Shown here one piece after another: positions 1 to 5,970 of a DNA stretch of 5,970 nucleotides. Numbering within the stretch: the stretch's first letter is position 1; each line of letters begins with the position of its first letter. The stretch is taken from assembly GCA_009843725.1 (NCBI GenBank), contig VYCX01000406.1, positions 5,614 to 11,583 of the forward strand. The letters are read 5' to 3'. A program made the position numbers and the translations under genes. The notes under the pieces were generated by a model that was given only the letters and a program-made list of their open reading frames with translations, ran no database searches and was not told where the DNA came from. The stretch comes from Boseongicola sp. SB0675_bin_26. Lineage in GTDB: Bacteria > Pseudomonadota > Alphaproteobacteria > Rhodobacterales > Rhodobacteraceae.

Positions 1-1
1 C

Positions 2-1096
2 CGGGGTGGGGCGGGCCGCCAGGGCGCCCCGCCAGGGGGAGGAGCAGTTCGCGGACGTCACGCTCTCCGGCGGATCGACGTTGAGTGACCGTTTCCAGCC
101 TTCGACGACGTTGTCGGCCGTCACCGTGAGTGCCGGGGCGACGACGAATGGCGGCACATCCTGGCCGAGCAGGTCGAGAACGGCGGATGCGGCCATCGCG
201 CGTCCAAGCTCGTAGGCCTCGTCCGCAACGATTGCGACGACGTTGCCACCCCGAACCATGTCGAGCGCAATCGGTTCGGACAAGTCAAGCGTGACGATCC
301 TGGTCGTGGTGTTGCCGTTGGCGCGAAGCGCGGCCAGGACACCCTCGGCGGGTCCGGCCCACGTCACGTAGATTCCGCCCAGGTCGGGATTCTTAAGCAG
401 CATGGCGTTGGCAATGTCTTCCGCCCGCGCGGGATCGCTGATTCCCTGCTCAGCGACGATCGAGATGTTCGGATAGTCGCTTTCGATCGTCGTCTTGAAC
501 GCGTTATCGCGCTGGTTGGTCACGTAGTAGGTCGCGTCGTGGAAAATCCAGCCCACGGTGCCCTCGTTGCCCATGGCTTCCGCGAGCACGTCGGCCGCCT
601 GCTTGCCCATCTGGAACAGGTCGTCGGTCACGATTGCCGCATAGTCTGCCGGATGCTCGTAGCCCGACGGCAGGTTGGACAGGAAGGTCAGGGAAACCCC
701 GGCCTCCTTTGCCTCCTCGAACGCCGCGGCAGACGTTACCGGATCGAGCGGCAGCGAAAGTATGATGCTGGGTTCCTTGGCGAGAGCGGTCTCGATGTCA
801 CTGCGCTGCTTGGCGGCGTCGAAGCCGGCGCTGGTCACGGCAACGACCTCGATCCCGAGGCGCGCGAACTCGTCGCTTGCGCCGGCGGTGACTGCATTCA
901 CGAAGTCCGACTGATCGTGCCACAGCAGGGCGGCCGTGTAGTTGGCGGCCTTCACTGCAGCAACCTGATCGTCGCCCACGACCACCGAGGCGGACGGCGT
1001 GGCGGACTCGCCGCCTGGACCAATCGTCTGGGCGGAAGCGACGGCTGCGGCCAGGCAGAGCGTCAAGGACGCAAGGCATTTCGAGAGATGTTTCAT
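2..1096 (-). CDS. Sugar-type ABC transporter periplasmic substrate-binding protein (3' end beyond window)
   Basis: The frame is open from an ATG at 1096 to the left edge, 365 codons with no stop, so the C-terminus is not seen. Residues 1-22 form a Sec signal peptide: Lys at 2 and 6, a Leu/Ala-rich core, and a likely cut after VASA, before Gln23. The mature part has the two-lobed layout of the ribose/xylose type (Peripla_BP_4-like): an early beta strand with LLWHDQSDF (57-65), then a helix, IILSLPLDP (111-119), a FLSNLPSG hinge-like strand (138-145), GGIYVTWAG (240-248) and TLDLSEPIALDMVRGG (269-284). It would bind a sugar-like ligand in the periplasm and hand it to a membrane permease, whose genes are probably further left. 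A Shine-Dalgarno GGAGG lies 5 nt before the ATG, which supports the start. The gene follows the M20 gene by 10 nt. The last 15 or so residues (CSSPWRGALAARPTP) do not look like the rest. The fold is confident; the ligand is unknown. Confidence 0.88.
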   Translation of the reverse strand, partial: MKHLSKCLASLTLCLAAAVASAQTIGPGGESATPSASVVVGDDQVAAVKAANYTAALLWHDQSDFVNAVTAGASDEFARLGIEVVAVTSAGFDAAKQRSDIETALAKEPSIILSLPLDPVTSAAAFEEAKEAGVSLTFLSNLPSGYEHPADYAAIVTDDLFQMGKQAADVLAEAMGNEGTVGWIFHDATYYVTNQRDNAFKTTIESDYPNISIVAEQGISDPARAEDIANAMLLKNPDLGGIYVTWAGPAEGVLAALRANGNTTTRIVTLDLSEPIALDMVRGGNVVAIVADEAYELGRAMAASAVLDLLGQDVPPFVVAPALTVTADNVVEGWKRSLNVDPPESVTSANCSSPWRGALAARPTP

Positions 1097-1109
1097 TGTT
1101 TCCTCCTCA
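1097..1109 (-). promoter_or_regulatory. Shine-Dalgarno of the binding-protein gene overlapping the M20 stop codon
   Basis: On the minus strand the sequence TGAGGAGGAAACA precedes the ATG of the substrate-binding protein. The TGA at 1109-1107 ends the M20 gene, and AGGAGG, which starts on the A of that stop codon, is a near-perfect Shine-Dalgarno. The shared bases imply that the two genes are on one transcript and that terminating ribosomes can re-initiate. The strong site also fits a binding protein made in excess over its operon partners. Confidence 0.8.
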
Positions 1110-2381
1110 GGTTTGCGAAAGGTGACTTTCCGTGAGACCGCAGAAGCGGGCGGCAAAGAGGGCGTAGGCCCGGACGGCGGCGAGGTATTCGTCGATCCGG
1201 ATGCGCTCCTCGAAGGTGTGGGCCACGGCGATGTCGCCCGGTGCGCAATAGACGGCGGGGCAGCCGATTTCGTTGACCAGGAACGGCAGCTCGGACCAGT
1301 AGGGCGCCCCGCCGATCCGACCGGCATCCGGGCGCGTCTGCCTGATGCAGGCCTGCAGCAAGCGGGCGGCGGGCGTGTCCCGGGAGATCTCCACGGGCGT
1401 TCCGCCCAAGTCGTGGTCGCGCCCTGCCGGGTAGTCGATGGACACTGAAATGCCGTCGGCCAGATCGGCGAGCGCCAGCGCTGTCTCGAAACCGGCCACG
1501 GCTTCGTCCATGTCCTCGCCGGGGCGCAGCTTGCGGATCAGCGACAGCCTGCACTCGCCTGGCACGGCAATGAAGCCCCCGCCCTCGATGCCTGTCGCAA
1601 GGATCGACGAAGCTCCCAGAAGGTCATGCGACGGGCCGTCGGCCAGATCGGCCTCGTGCGCCCAGATGCGCGACAGCAGTTCATGGGTCGCCTTCAGCGC
1701 ATCGACGCCGTGCTGCGGCGTGCCGAAATAGGCTGTCCTGCCGGCAACGGTCACGTCGGCGATGAAGAACCCGATCTGGGCGGTACAGACGTCCAGACCG
1801 GTCGGCTCAACATAGACGGCGAAGTCGGGCCGGGCGATCTGGCCGGATTCGATGCGCCGGACGAGGTCCTTCGCCCCGGCGCTGACGCCGGTGCCCGGTT
1901 CGCCGCTTTCCTCGTCCCCGACGAAGGCCAGCGTGATCCCGCCTGCCAGCTCGTGGCCGGCTTTCCGCAGCAGCCGGAGCGCGGCGACGGCCGCGCAGAT
2001 GCCGCCTTTCAGGTCGCTGGCACCGCGCCCCCAGATCGCGCCGTCCCTCTCGACGCCCGCGAAGGGGTCGGAGCGTGGATCGTCCTGCCAGTGCTCCTTC
2101 CAGCCCCGCGTATGGACCACGTCCGAATGGCCGACGATCATCAGGCTTGACCCGGACCCGCCGCCGGAAGGGCCGGCGCCCCAGACATTCTCCCGGCCTT
2201 CAATGAACTCTCCGCGCCCCGTGTCGAGGCCGATCTCCTGCAACCGGTCTTCGAGGAATCGCGCGAAGGGAGTCTCGTTTCCCGTCACGCTTTCGACCGC
2301 GAGAGCGTTGCGCAGCAGCTCGATGTCAGCCTTCGCATCCTGCGCCTGCGCGAGCGAGGCGGCCAGTTCAGCGGCGCTCAT
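1107..2381 (-). CDS. M20 family metallo-deacylase/peptidase (ArgE/DapE/carboxypeptidase-like)
   Basis: 424 residues, a normal full length for M20 enzymes, which use two metal ions to hydrolyse amide bonds such as N-acyl amino acids or small peptides. There is no signal peptide, so it should act in the cytoplasm. The whole metal site is visible: GHSDVVH (84-90) with His85 and Asp87; GRGASDLKGG (118-127) with bridging Asp123; GDEESG (155-160) with general base Glu157 and ligand Glu158; YVEPT (190-194) with ligand Glu192; and AHTFEE (387-392) with His388. GTPQHGVDA (220-228) resembles the dimerisation-domain His motif. The ATG at 2381 overlaps the regulator's TGA as ATGA, with AAGGCGG about 8 nt upstream as ribosome site. 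It lies between a ROK regulator and a sugar-type binding protein, so I infer it acts on something the transporter brings in, perhaps an acylated amino sugar or an amino-acid conjugate. Biosynthetic ArgE or DapE is less likely in this setting. Family sure, substrate unknown. Confidence 0.93.
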   Translation of the reverse strand: MSAAELAASLAQAQDAKADIELLRNALAVESVTGNETPFARFLEDRLQEIGLDTGRGEFIEGRENVWGAGPSGGGSGSSLMIVGHSDVVHTRGWKEHWQDDPRSDPFAGVERDGAIWGRGASDLKGGICAAVAALRLLRKAGHELAGGITLAFVGDEESGEPGTGVSAGAKDLVRRIESGQIARPDFAVYVEPTGLDVCTAQIGFFIADVTVAGRTAYFGTPQHGVDALKATHELLSRIWAHEADLADGPSHDLLGASSILATGIEGGGFIAVPGECRLSLIRKLRPGEDMDEAVAGFETALALADLADGISVSIDYPAGRDHDLGGTPVEISRDTPAARLLQACIRQTRPDAGRIGGAPYWSELPFLVNEIGCPAVYCAPGDIAVAHTFEERIRIDEYLAAVRAYALFAARFCGLTESHLSQT

Positions 2382-3592
2382 GTCGCTACCGCCTTGAAAT
2401 TCTCGATGGCTGGAGGGGGTACGGAGATCTCCGCGCCCTTCTGCCCCTCGGCGAAGATCGAGATGTGCAGGTGCGACAGCGCGACGGATGCGCCACCTGC
2501 AAGCGTGGCGTGATCGCCAAGCTGCGACTTCTTGATCTCGACCGCTCGCGGATAGCAGTCCGACACGAACCGGGCGATCCGGTCCAGAAGCTCGTCGCGC
2601 GATCCGATCGAGCCACCGATGACGATCACGGACGGGTCGACCACTGCCACGATGGCCGTTACCGCCCGCGCAACCTGTCTCGCGACCTCGTCGAGCGTCT
2701 CGATCGCAGCGGCGTTCCCTTCGCTCGCGGCGTCGAACACGCCCGGCACGTCCGCCGTGCGATTCGAGAGCGACCTGTAGAGATCGATGATTGCGCTTTT
2801 CGCCGCCACCCGCTCCAGCGCGCCGATCTTCAGGCTTTCCGCCTCGAACGGATCCGCTCCGAAGGGAAGGAACCCGATCTCTCCGGCCGCACCGAAGCTT
2901 CCACGCAGCAGGTTGCCGCCGATGACGATGCCAGCACCGATGCCGGTACCGATCGAGATGAAGACCAGGTTGTCGTCTTCGCCTCGGCTTCCCAACCAGT
3001 GCTCGCCGAGCGCGGCAAGGTTCACGTCATTCTCGACAAACACCTCGAAGCCAAGGCGTTCCTTGAGCGAACTTGCAAGATCGATCCTGTCGATTCCGGA
3101 AATGTTCGGTGCCAGAAGGATGGCGCCGCTCCTTGGATCGGGAACTCCGGGCACGCCAACCACGGCGATATGCAGATCCCCGAGAGAGCCCGCCTGGTCC
3201 GACACCGTCTGGCGCACCATGCGGGCGATCTGCTCAACGACGTTGATGCCGCCCGTGCGTTCGGTGGGCTCGACACGCTCCGCCAGCACGTTTCCGGTCA
3301 GATCGCAAAGGGCGACCCGAACCTTGGTGCCGCCGAGGTCGACGCTGGCAATCGTCGCGGCCGAAGGGGAGATCTCGTAGACGACGGCACGTCTGCCAAC
3401 GTGTCCCTCGGTCTGTCCGACAGTGCGCACCCAGCCTTCAGATTCGAGATTCGCTACGATTTCGGAAACGGTCTGCTTGGAGAGTCCGGTGATCTTTGCG
3501 ACGCTGGCCCTGGAGACAGGCCCAAAGCTGGCGATCGCCTGAATCACGGCGCTTTGGGACATTCGCCTGGAAATCAGGGACTGGCTGGCCAC
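2378..3592 (-). CDS. ROK-family (NagC/XylR-type) transcriptional regulator
   Basis: 404 residues, the usual size for ROK regulators. A winged helix-turn-helix at about 12-60 includes VSRASVAKITGLSKQTVSEIV (26-46) and the wing QTEGHVGRRAVVYEI. A sugar-kinase-like domain follows: phosphate motif VDLGGTK (84-90), GVPGV (146-150), ENDVNLAALGEHWLG (187-201), FISIGTGIGAGIVI (211-224), and LLRGSFGAAGEIG (228-240). The usual His after GEIG is Phe241, and the zinc motif CxCGxxGCxE that should follow is absent. Such proteins normally repress sugar-uptake genes and release DNA on binding the sugar. Being first in the operon, next to a palindrome, it probably controls itself and the two genes behind it. 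The start is GTG at 3592, with AAGGGA about 6 nt upstream; an ATG at 3562 (Met11) is possible, but would remove residues just before the DNA-binding domain. Its TGA overlaps the next ATG by 4 nt, suggesting translational coupling. Confidence 0.94.
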   Translation of the reverse strand: MASQSLISRRMSQSAVIQAIASFGPVSRASVAKITGLSKQTVSEIVANLESEGWVRTVGQTEGHVGRRAVVYEISPSAATIASVDLGGTKVRVALCDLTGNVLAERVEPTERTGGINVVEQIARMVRQTVSDQAGSLGDLHIAVVGVPGVPDPRSGAILLAPNISGIDRIDLASSLKERLGFEVFVENDVNLAALGEHWLGSRGEDDNLVFISIGTGIGAGIVIGGNLLRGSFGAAGEIGFLPFGADPFEAESLKIGALERVAAKSAIIDLYRSLSNRTADVPGVFDAASEGNAAAIETLDEVARQVARAVTAIVAVVDPSVIVIGGSIGSRDELLDRIARFVSDCYPRAVEIKKSQLGDHATLAGGASVALSHLHISIFAEGQKGAEISVPPPAIENFKAVAT

Positions 3593-3601
3593 GATCTTCC
3601 C

Positions 3602-3628
3602 TTTAGTTCGTTCTGTTGACGAACAAAT
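3602..3628. promoter_or_regulatory. Probable operator palindrome for the ROK regulator
   Basis: GTTCGT (3606-3611) and ACGAAC (3619-3624) are exact inverted repeats around a 7-nt spacer. Extending to 10-nt arms (3602-3611 and 3619-3628) keeps 8 of 10 positions symmetric. The centre is about 23 nt upstream of the regulator's GTG. ROK repressors typically bind AT-flanked palindromes of this size near their own promoters, so autoregulation is inferred. The site overlaps the proposed -10 element, where bound protein would block RNA polymerase. Confidence 0.6.
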
Positions 3629-3650
3629 AGGAATTCGCGGCGAATGTCAA
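3624..3650 (-). promoter_or_regulatory. Candidate promoter of the ROK-M20-binding protein operon
   Basis: The minus strand carries a perfect TTGACA at 3650-3645. A possible -10 TATTTG follows at 3629-3624 after 15 nt; a 17-nt spacing would instead place TTTGTT there. The -35 match is strong and the -10 weak, which is common in alphaproteobacteria. Position, 30-60 nt before the GTG, fits the operon. Confidence 0.45.
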
Positions 3651-3693
3651 TCCGCTTCCGTAACAACCGAACGTCCGATCGACGGGGCCCTCG

Positions 3694-3720
3694 CCGCCTT
3701 TCCCTGAACCGGGAGAGCGG
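3694..3720 (+). promoter_or_regulatory. Hairpin in the aroC leader
   Basis: CCGC (3694-3697) pairs with GCGG (3717-3720); after a bulged C, TTTCCC (3699-3704) pairs with GGGAGA (3711-3716) with one G-U pair; the loop is TGAACC. This gives ten pairs ending 13 nt before the aroC Shine-Dalgarno. No U-tract follows, so it is not an ordinary terminator. It may stabilise or modulate the leader, or have no function. Confidence 0.3.
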
Positions 3721-3745
3721 GTATTAGGTCCGCAGGAGCGGCATC

Positions 3746-4846
3746 ATGAGCGTCAATACATACGGACATCTTTTCCGGGTCACGACCTGGGGCGAAAGCC
3801 ACGGGCCCGCTCTCGGCGCGACGGTTGACGGCTGCCCGCCGGGCATCCCGCTCGAACCCGCGCAGATCCAGGTCTGGCTCGACAGGCGCAGGCCGGGCCA
3901 GAGCCGCTACACCTCGCAGCGACGTGAAGCGGACGAAGTGGAGATCCTGTCCGGCACTTTCGAGAGCAAGACCACCGGCACGCCGATCCTGCTCATGATC
4001 CGGAATGCCGACCAGCGATCGAAGGACTACGGCGACATTGCCGAAAAGTTCCGTCCCGGCCACGCCGACATCACATATTGGCAGAAATACGGCATCCGGG
4101 ACCACCGGGGAGGCGGTCGTTCATCCGCCCGCGAGACGGCCGCGCGCGTCGCTGCAGGCGGTGTGGCGCGCGCTGCGCTCGAACAGCTCGTTCCCGGCCT
4201 TCGGATCAACGGCTACATGGTCGCGATGGGTGACAGGGAAATCGATCGCGGCCGCTTTGATTGGGCGGAAATCGATCGCAACCCGTTCTGGACGCCCGAC
4301 GCGAAGTCGGCCGAGGACTGGGCGCCCTACCTCGACGGCCTTCGCAAGTCCGGTTCCTCGATCGGCGCAATCATCGAAGTGACGGTTCGGGGATGTCCGC
4401 CGGGGCTGGGGGCGCCAGTCTACGGCAAGCTCGACGCGGACCTTGCGGCTGCGATGATGAGCATAAACGCCGTCAAGGGCGTGGAAATCGGCGAAGGCAT
4501 GGCGGCCGCACGGCTTGCAGGCGCGGAAAACGCGGACGAGATATTAATGGGAACGGACGGCCCCGAATTCGATTCAAACCATGCCGGCGGCATTCTCGGC
4601 GGAATCTCGACCGGCCAAGACATCGTGGTCCGGTTCGCGGTCAAGCCGACGTCGTCGATCCTCACGCCTCGAAAGACCATAACGAAGGCCGGCGATGCCA
4701 CCGAGATCGTGACCAAGGGCCGGCACGATCCCTGCGTCGGCATCCGCGCGGTGCCAGTGGCCGAAGCAATGGCGGCCAGCGTCATCCTCGACCATTTCCT
4801 CCTGGACCGTGCGCAGACCGGCGGCGTGCGCGGGCGCATCGGCTGA
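3746..4846 (+). CDS. aroC: Chorismate synthase (5-enolpyruvylshikimate-3-phosphate phospholyase)
   Basis: 366 residues, full length for the bacterial single-domain enzyme. It makes chorismate from 5-enolpyruvylshikimate 3-phosphate in the cytoplasm, the seventh and last common step of aromatic biosynthesis, using reduced FMN that is not consumed overall. Family signatures are complete: [19 protein letters not shown] (15-33) with His19; RRRPGQ (47-52); RPGHADITY (103-111) with His106; [18 protein letters not shown] (122-139); [10 protein letters not shown] (277-286); and GRHDPC followed by AVPVAEAM (325-342). His19 and His106 correspond to the conserved proton-transfer histidines. There is no fused flavin reductase domain, so reduced flavin must come from another protein. 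ATG at 3746 is well supported by AGGAG 7 nt upstream and by the family-typical N-terminus ([19 protein letters not shown]). It stands alone, divergent from the ROK operon and convergent with rnhB, as expected for a housekeeping gene. Confidence 0.98.
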   Translation: MSVNTYGHLFRVTTWGESHGPALGATVDGCPPGIPLEPAQIQVWLDRRRPGQSRYTSQRREADEVEILSGTFESKTTGTPILLMIRNADQRSKDYGDIAEKFRPGHADITYWQKYGIRDHRGGGRSSARETAARVAAGGVARAALEQLVPGLRINGYMVAMGDREIDRGRFDWAEIDRNPFWTPDAKSAEDWAPYLDGLRKSGSSIGAIIEVTVRGCPPGLGAPVYGKLDADLAAAMMSINAVKGVEIGEGMAAARLAGAENADEILMGTDGPEFDSNHAGGILGGISTGQDIVVRFAVKPTSSILTPRKTITKAGDATEIVTKGRHDPCVGIRAVPVAEAMAASVILDHFLLDRAQTGGVRGRIG

Positions 4847-4876
4847 CGCCAGGAATGTCACGGGCCGGCGGCTCGG

Positions 4877-4909
4877 GTTCCGCAGGAGGCCTCGACCCTC
4901 CCGCGGAAC
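4877..4909 (+). terminator. Hairpin terminator candidate between convergent aroC and rnhB
   Basis: GTTCCGC (4877-4883) pairs exactly with GCGGAAC (4903-4909). Inside, after one A-C mismatch, GGAGG (4885-4889) pairs with CCTCC (4897-4901), leaving a 7-nt loop. The stem is strong and begins 31 nt after the aroC stop. The following TGTCGTT is only partly U-rich, so intrinsic termination may be weak. No T-run follows on the minus strand. The position between converging genes favours a shared terminator. Confidence 0.55.
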
Positions 4910-4953
4910 TGTCGTTGCATGCGCGATTTCCGAAAGCCCGAAACAGGCTGCCG

Positions 4954-5640
4954 TCAAAGCAATTCCCGGACGGGCCCGAACGAACGCCTGTGATGCGGAG
5001 TCACCCCAAGATCTGCGAGCGCCTCCCGGTGCGCCTTCGTAGGGTATCCGGCGTTTCTTTCCCAGCCGTAGCCTGGAAACTCCCGGGCCAGGTCCTGCAT
5101 GATCCGGTCACGGGTCACCTTGGCCATGATGGACGCTGCTGCAATCGAAAGGCTGCGGGCATCGCCCCTGACCAAAGCCGTCGCATCGCAGCCAAGGGCG
5201 CTGGGCACCACCTTGCCGTCAACCAGCACGTGGCACGGCGTGCCGCGCAGGCCCGCCACGGCACGCTGCATGGCGAGAAGCGACGCATGAAGTATGTTCA
5301 ACCTGTCGATTTCCTCGACCGAGGCGTGCGCCACGGAAACTTTCGCGCAGCCCATGATCTCCTCAAGGAGACGGACGCGCGCCTTCGGCCCGAGCATCTT
5401 CGAATCGTTGATCCCCGAAGGAAGGGCGCTGGCGTCAAGCACGACGGCAGCGGCGGTCACGGGCCCCGCCAAGGGACCCCGTCCCGCCTCGTCCACTCCG
5501 GCGACTTCTCGGGCCCCGCCCGCAAGGAGCATCCTTTCCACCGAGTAGTCCGGCATGTCCGGCAGTATCTCGTCGGCGGACGGGACGACCGGCATTGACG
5601 GGACGCACCCCGCGATGCCGTCAGTCCTCGTTGATGTCAT
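4954..5640 (-). CDS. rnhB: Ribonuclease HII
   Basis: 228 residues from the longest start. RNase HII cuts RNA in RNA-DNA hybrids and starts removal of single ribonucleotides misincorporated in DNA. Its active site is complete: [14 protein letters not shown] (48-61) with Asp50 and Glu51, DGK (141-143) with Asp141, and RGDAR (158-162) with Asp160. Other family blocks are NDSK (78-81), [21 protein letters not shown] (110-130), [12 protein letters not shown] (167-178), and [11 protein letters not shown] with HHRRSFGPV near the end. The N-terminus is doubtful. From the ATG at 5640 about 45 residues precede the catalytic core and the gene overlaps the nfeD-like gene by 20 nt. ATGs at 5595 (Met16) and 5556 (Met29, MPDYS) give lengths nearer the family norm, but none of the three has a strong ribosome site. 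It is the last gene of the minus-strand cluster. Confidence 0.96.
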   Translation of the reverse strand: MTSTRTDGIAGCVPSMPVVPSADEILPDMPDYSVERMLLAGGAREVAGVDEAGRGPLAGPVTAAAVVLDASALPSGINDSKMLGPKARVRLLEEIMGCAKVSVAHASVEEIDRLNILHASLLAMQRAVAGLRGTPCHVLVDGKVVPSALGCDATALVRGDARSLSIAAASIMAKVTRDRIMQDLAREFPGYGWERNAGYPTKAHREALADLGVTPHHRRSFGPVRELL

Positions 5641-5902
5641 GGTCGAAGTGCTTCACCTGCCCTTTCCGAATTCCCATCAGGCGGCGCACCAGGATCCATG
5701 CCAGAAGCGACGCCACGGCGAAGGCCAAGGCAAGAGCCGACAGGGAGCCGGCCAGGCCGGGGATGCCGGCCATCAAGGCGAGACCGACCAGTGCCGCACC
5801 GATCGCGAAGCCGAGAAACACCTGGGCCGGCACCAGGACTTCAAGGATTGCCAGGATCAGCGCACCGATCATCCAGACCCACCAAATCGACCAGAACGTC
5901 AT
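5621..5902 (-). CDS. Short NfeD-like inner-membrane protein
   Basis: 93 residues, mostly hydrophobic. About three transmembrane segments are visible (roughly 5-23, 27-47 and 54-73), then a charged cytoplasmic tail [21 protein letters not shown]. The EVLVP motif near the end of the first helix and the [12 protein letters not shown] stretch are typical of NfeD-like proteins, which pair with SPFH/stomatin-like proteins and are thought to influence membrane protein quality control or membrane organisation. Most NfeD proteins end in a soluble OB-fold domain of about 60 residues; here it is absent and only the short tail remains. I recall similar short forms from Rhodobacterales, so this may be a normal variant rather than a truncation. 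The ATG at 5902 overlaps the upstream stop as ATGA, with GGGAAAG upstream. Confident on topology, moderately on family. Confidence 0.75.
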   Translation of the reverse strand: MTFWSIWWVWMIGALILAILEVLVPAQVFLGFAIGAALVGLALMAGIPGLAGSLSALALAFAVASLLAWILVRRLMGIRKGQVKHFDHDINED

Positions 5903-5970
5903 TGCGTCTTTCCCGTCAGCATCTTGAAGGCATCGCCGAAGGCCTCGATCGCGTTGGCGGGCAAGACGAT
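5899..5970 (-). CDS. C-terminal end of a probable SPFH/stomatin-like (QmcA-type) protein, partial
   Basis: The last 23 codons of a gene entering from the right edge end with TGA at 5901-5899, overlapping the next ATG by 4 nt. The visible tail begins IVLPANAIEAFGDAF and ends KMLTGKTQ. A hydrophobic VLP stretch followed by a small helix at the extreme C-terminus fits SPFH-domain membrane proteins, and the overlapping NfeD-like neighbour is their standard operon partner. The catalogued domain itself lies outside the window, so the family call rests mainly on context. Confidence 0.6.
   Translation of the reverse strand: MVLPANAIEAFGDAFKMLTGKTQ

Larger units (their letters stand above)
3593..3745. 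other. Divergent intergenic region between the ROK regulator and aroC
   Basis: 153 bases with no gene separate two divergent starts. On the left are a palindrome and a minus-strand promoter candidate; on the right are a hairpin and the aroC ribosome site (AGGAG at 3734-3738, 7 nt before the ATG). The stretch 3601-3670 is noticeably richer in A and T than the flanking genes, as expected for a promoter. I could not find a convincing plus-strand promoter for aroC. Confidence 0.8.

Noticed and set aside
539..1135. 198-codon plus-strand open frame near the left end
   Set aside because: It is antisense to the binding protein, whose signal peptide, ribosome site and fold are convincing.
1107..2381. 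Naming the M20 gene argE or dapE
   Set aside because: The metal site is shared by the whole M20 family, and the catabolic transporter context argues against a biosynthetic role; sequence alone cannot fix the substrate.
2465..3619. 384-codon open frame on the plus strand opposite the ROK regulator
   Set aside because: It lies wholly antisense to a gene with clear domains, has no family motifs and is rich in Arg, Asp and Gly, as expected for the complement of GC-rich coding DNA.
3616..3644. TTGACG as a -35 for a plus-strand aroC promoter
   Set aside because: No acceptable -10 lies 16-18 nt downstream; the match falls inside the palindrome and is probably coincidental.
4237..4279. Direct repeat GGAAATCGATCGC occurring twice, 30 nt apart
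   Set aside because: The repeats are in frame inside aroC and encode two EIDR segments separated by ten codons; there is no sign of a mobile or recombination site.
4937..4953. Short AGCC/GGCT stem after rnhB on the minus strand as its terminator
   Set aside because: Only four pairs and no real T-run; the stronger hairpin at 4877-4909 is a better candidate.
4261..5598. 445-codon open frame on the plus strand crossing aroC and rnhB
   Set aside because: It spans a different frame of aroC, the terminator hairpin and the antisense of rnhB; its Arg/Gly-rich product has no recognisable domain.

Overview
The window reads as chromosomal DNA of a GC-rich alphaproteobacterium. The chorismate synthase, the RNase HII core and a short NfeD-type membrane protein ending in a DINED tail all resemble alphaproteobacterial, especially Rhodobacterales-like, proteins. 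This placement comes from remembered family patterns, not from a search. Coding density is high, with two start/stop overlaps of the ATGA type and one stop codon inside a Shine-Dalgarno sequence.

Left half (1-3592, minus strand): a three-gene operon read right to left. It starts with a ROK-family transcriptional regulator (GTG start at 3592), continues with an M20 zinc-dependent deacylase/peptidase joined by an ATGA overlap, and then a secreted sugar-type ABC transporter substrate-binding protein, which runs off the left edge. Permease and ATPase genes would be expected beyond position 1. The likely theme is ligand-controlled uptake of a sugar or sugar derivative plus cytoplasmic hydrolysis of an amide-type bond in it. 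The substrate cannot be read from the sequence.

Centre (3593-3745): the divergent intergenic region. It holds an imperfect palindrome just upstream of the regulator start (probable ROK operator), a TTGACA-containing promoter candidate for the minus-strand operon, and a hairpin in the leader of the plus-strand gene.

Right half: aroC (chorismate synthase, 3746-4846, plus) is intact and carries the conserved family motifs. A strong hairpin at 4877-4909 separates it from a convergent minus-strand cluster: the tail of a probable SPFH/stomatin-like protein entering from the right edge, a short NfeD-like three-helix membrane protein overlapping it by ATGA, and rnhB (RNase HII).

I found no RNA genes, CRISPR arrays, insertion sequences, integrases or clear signs of recent transfer. 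The least ordinary content is the ROK / M20 deacylase / sugar-binding-protein operon and the regulator's lost zinc motif. I do not see a clearly new defence or mobile system here.
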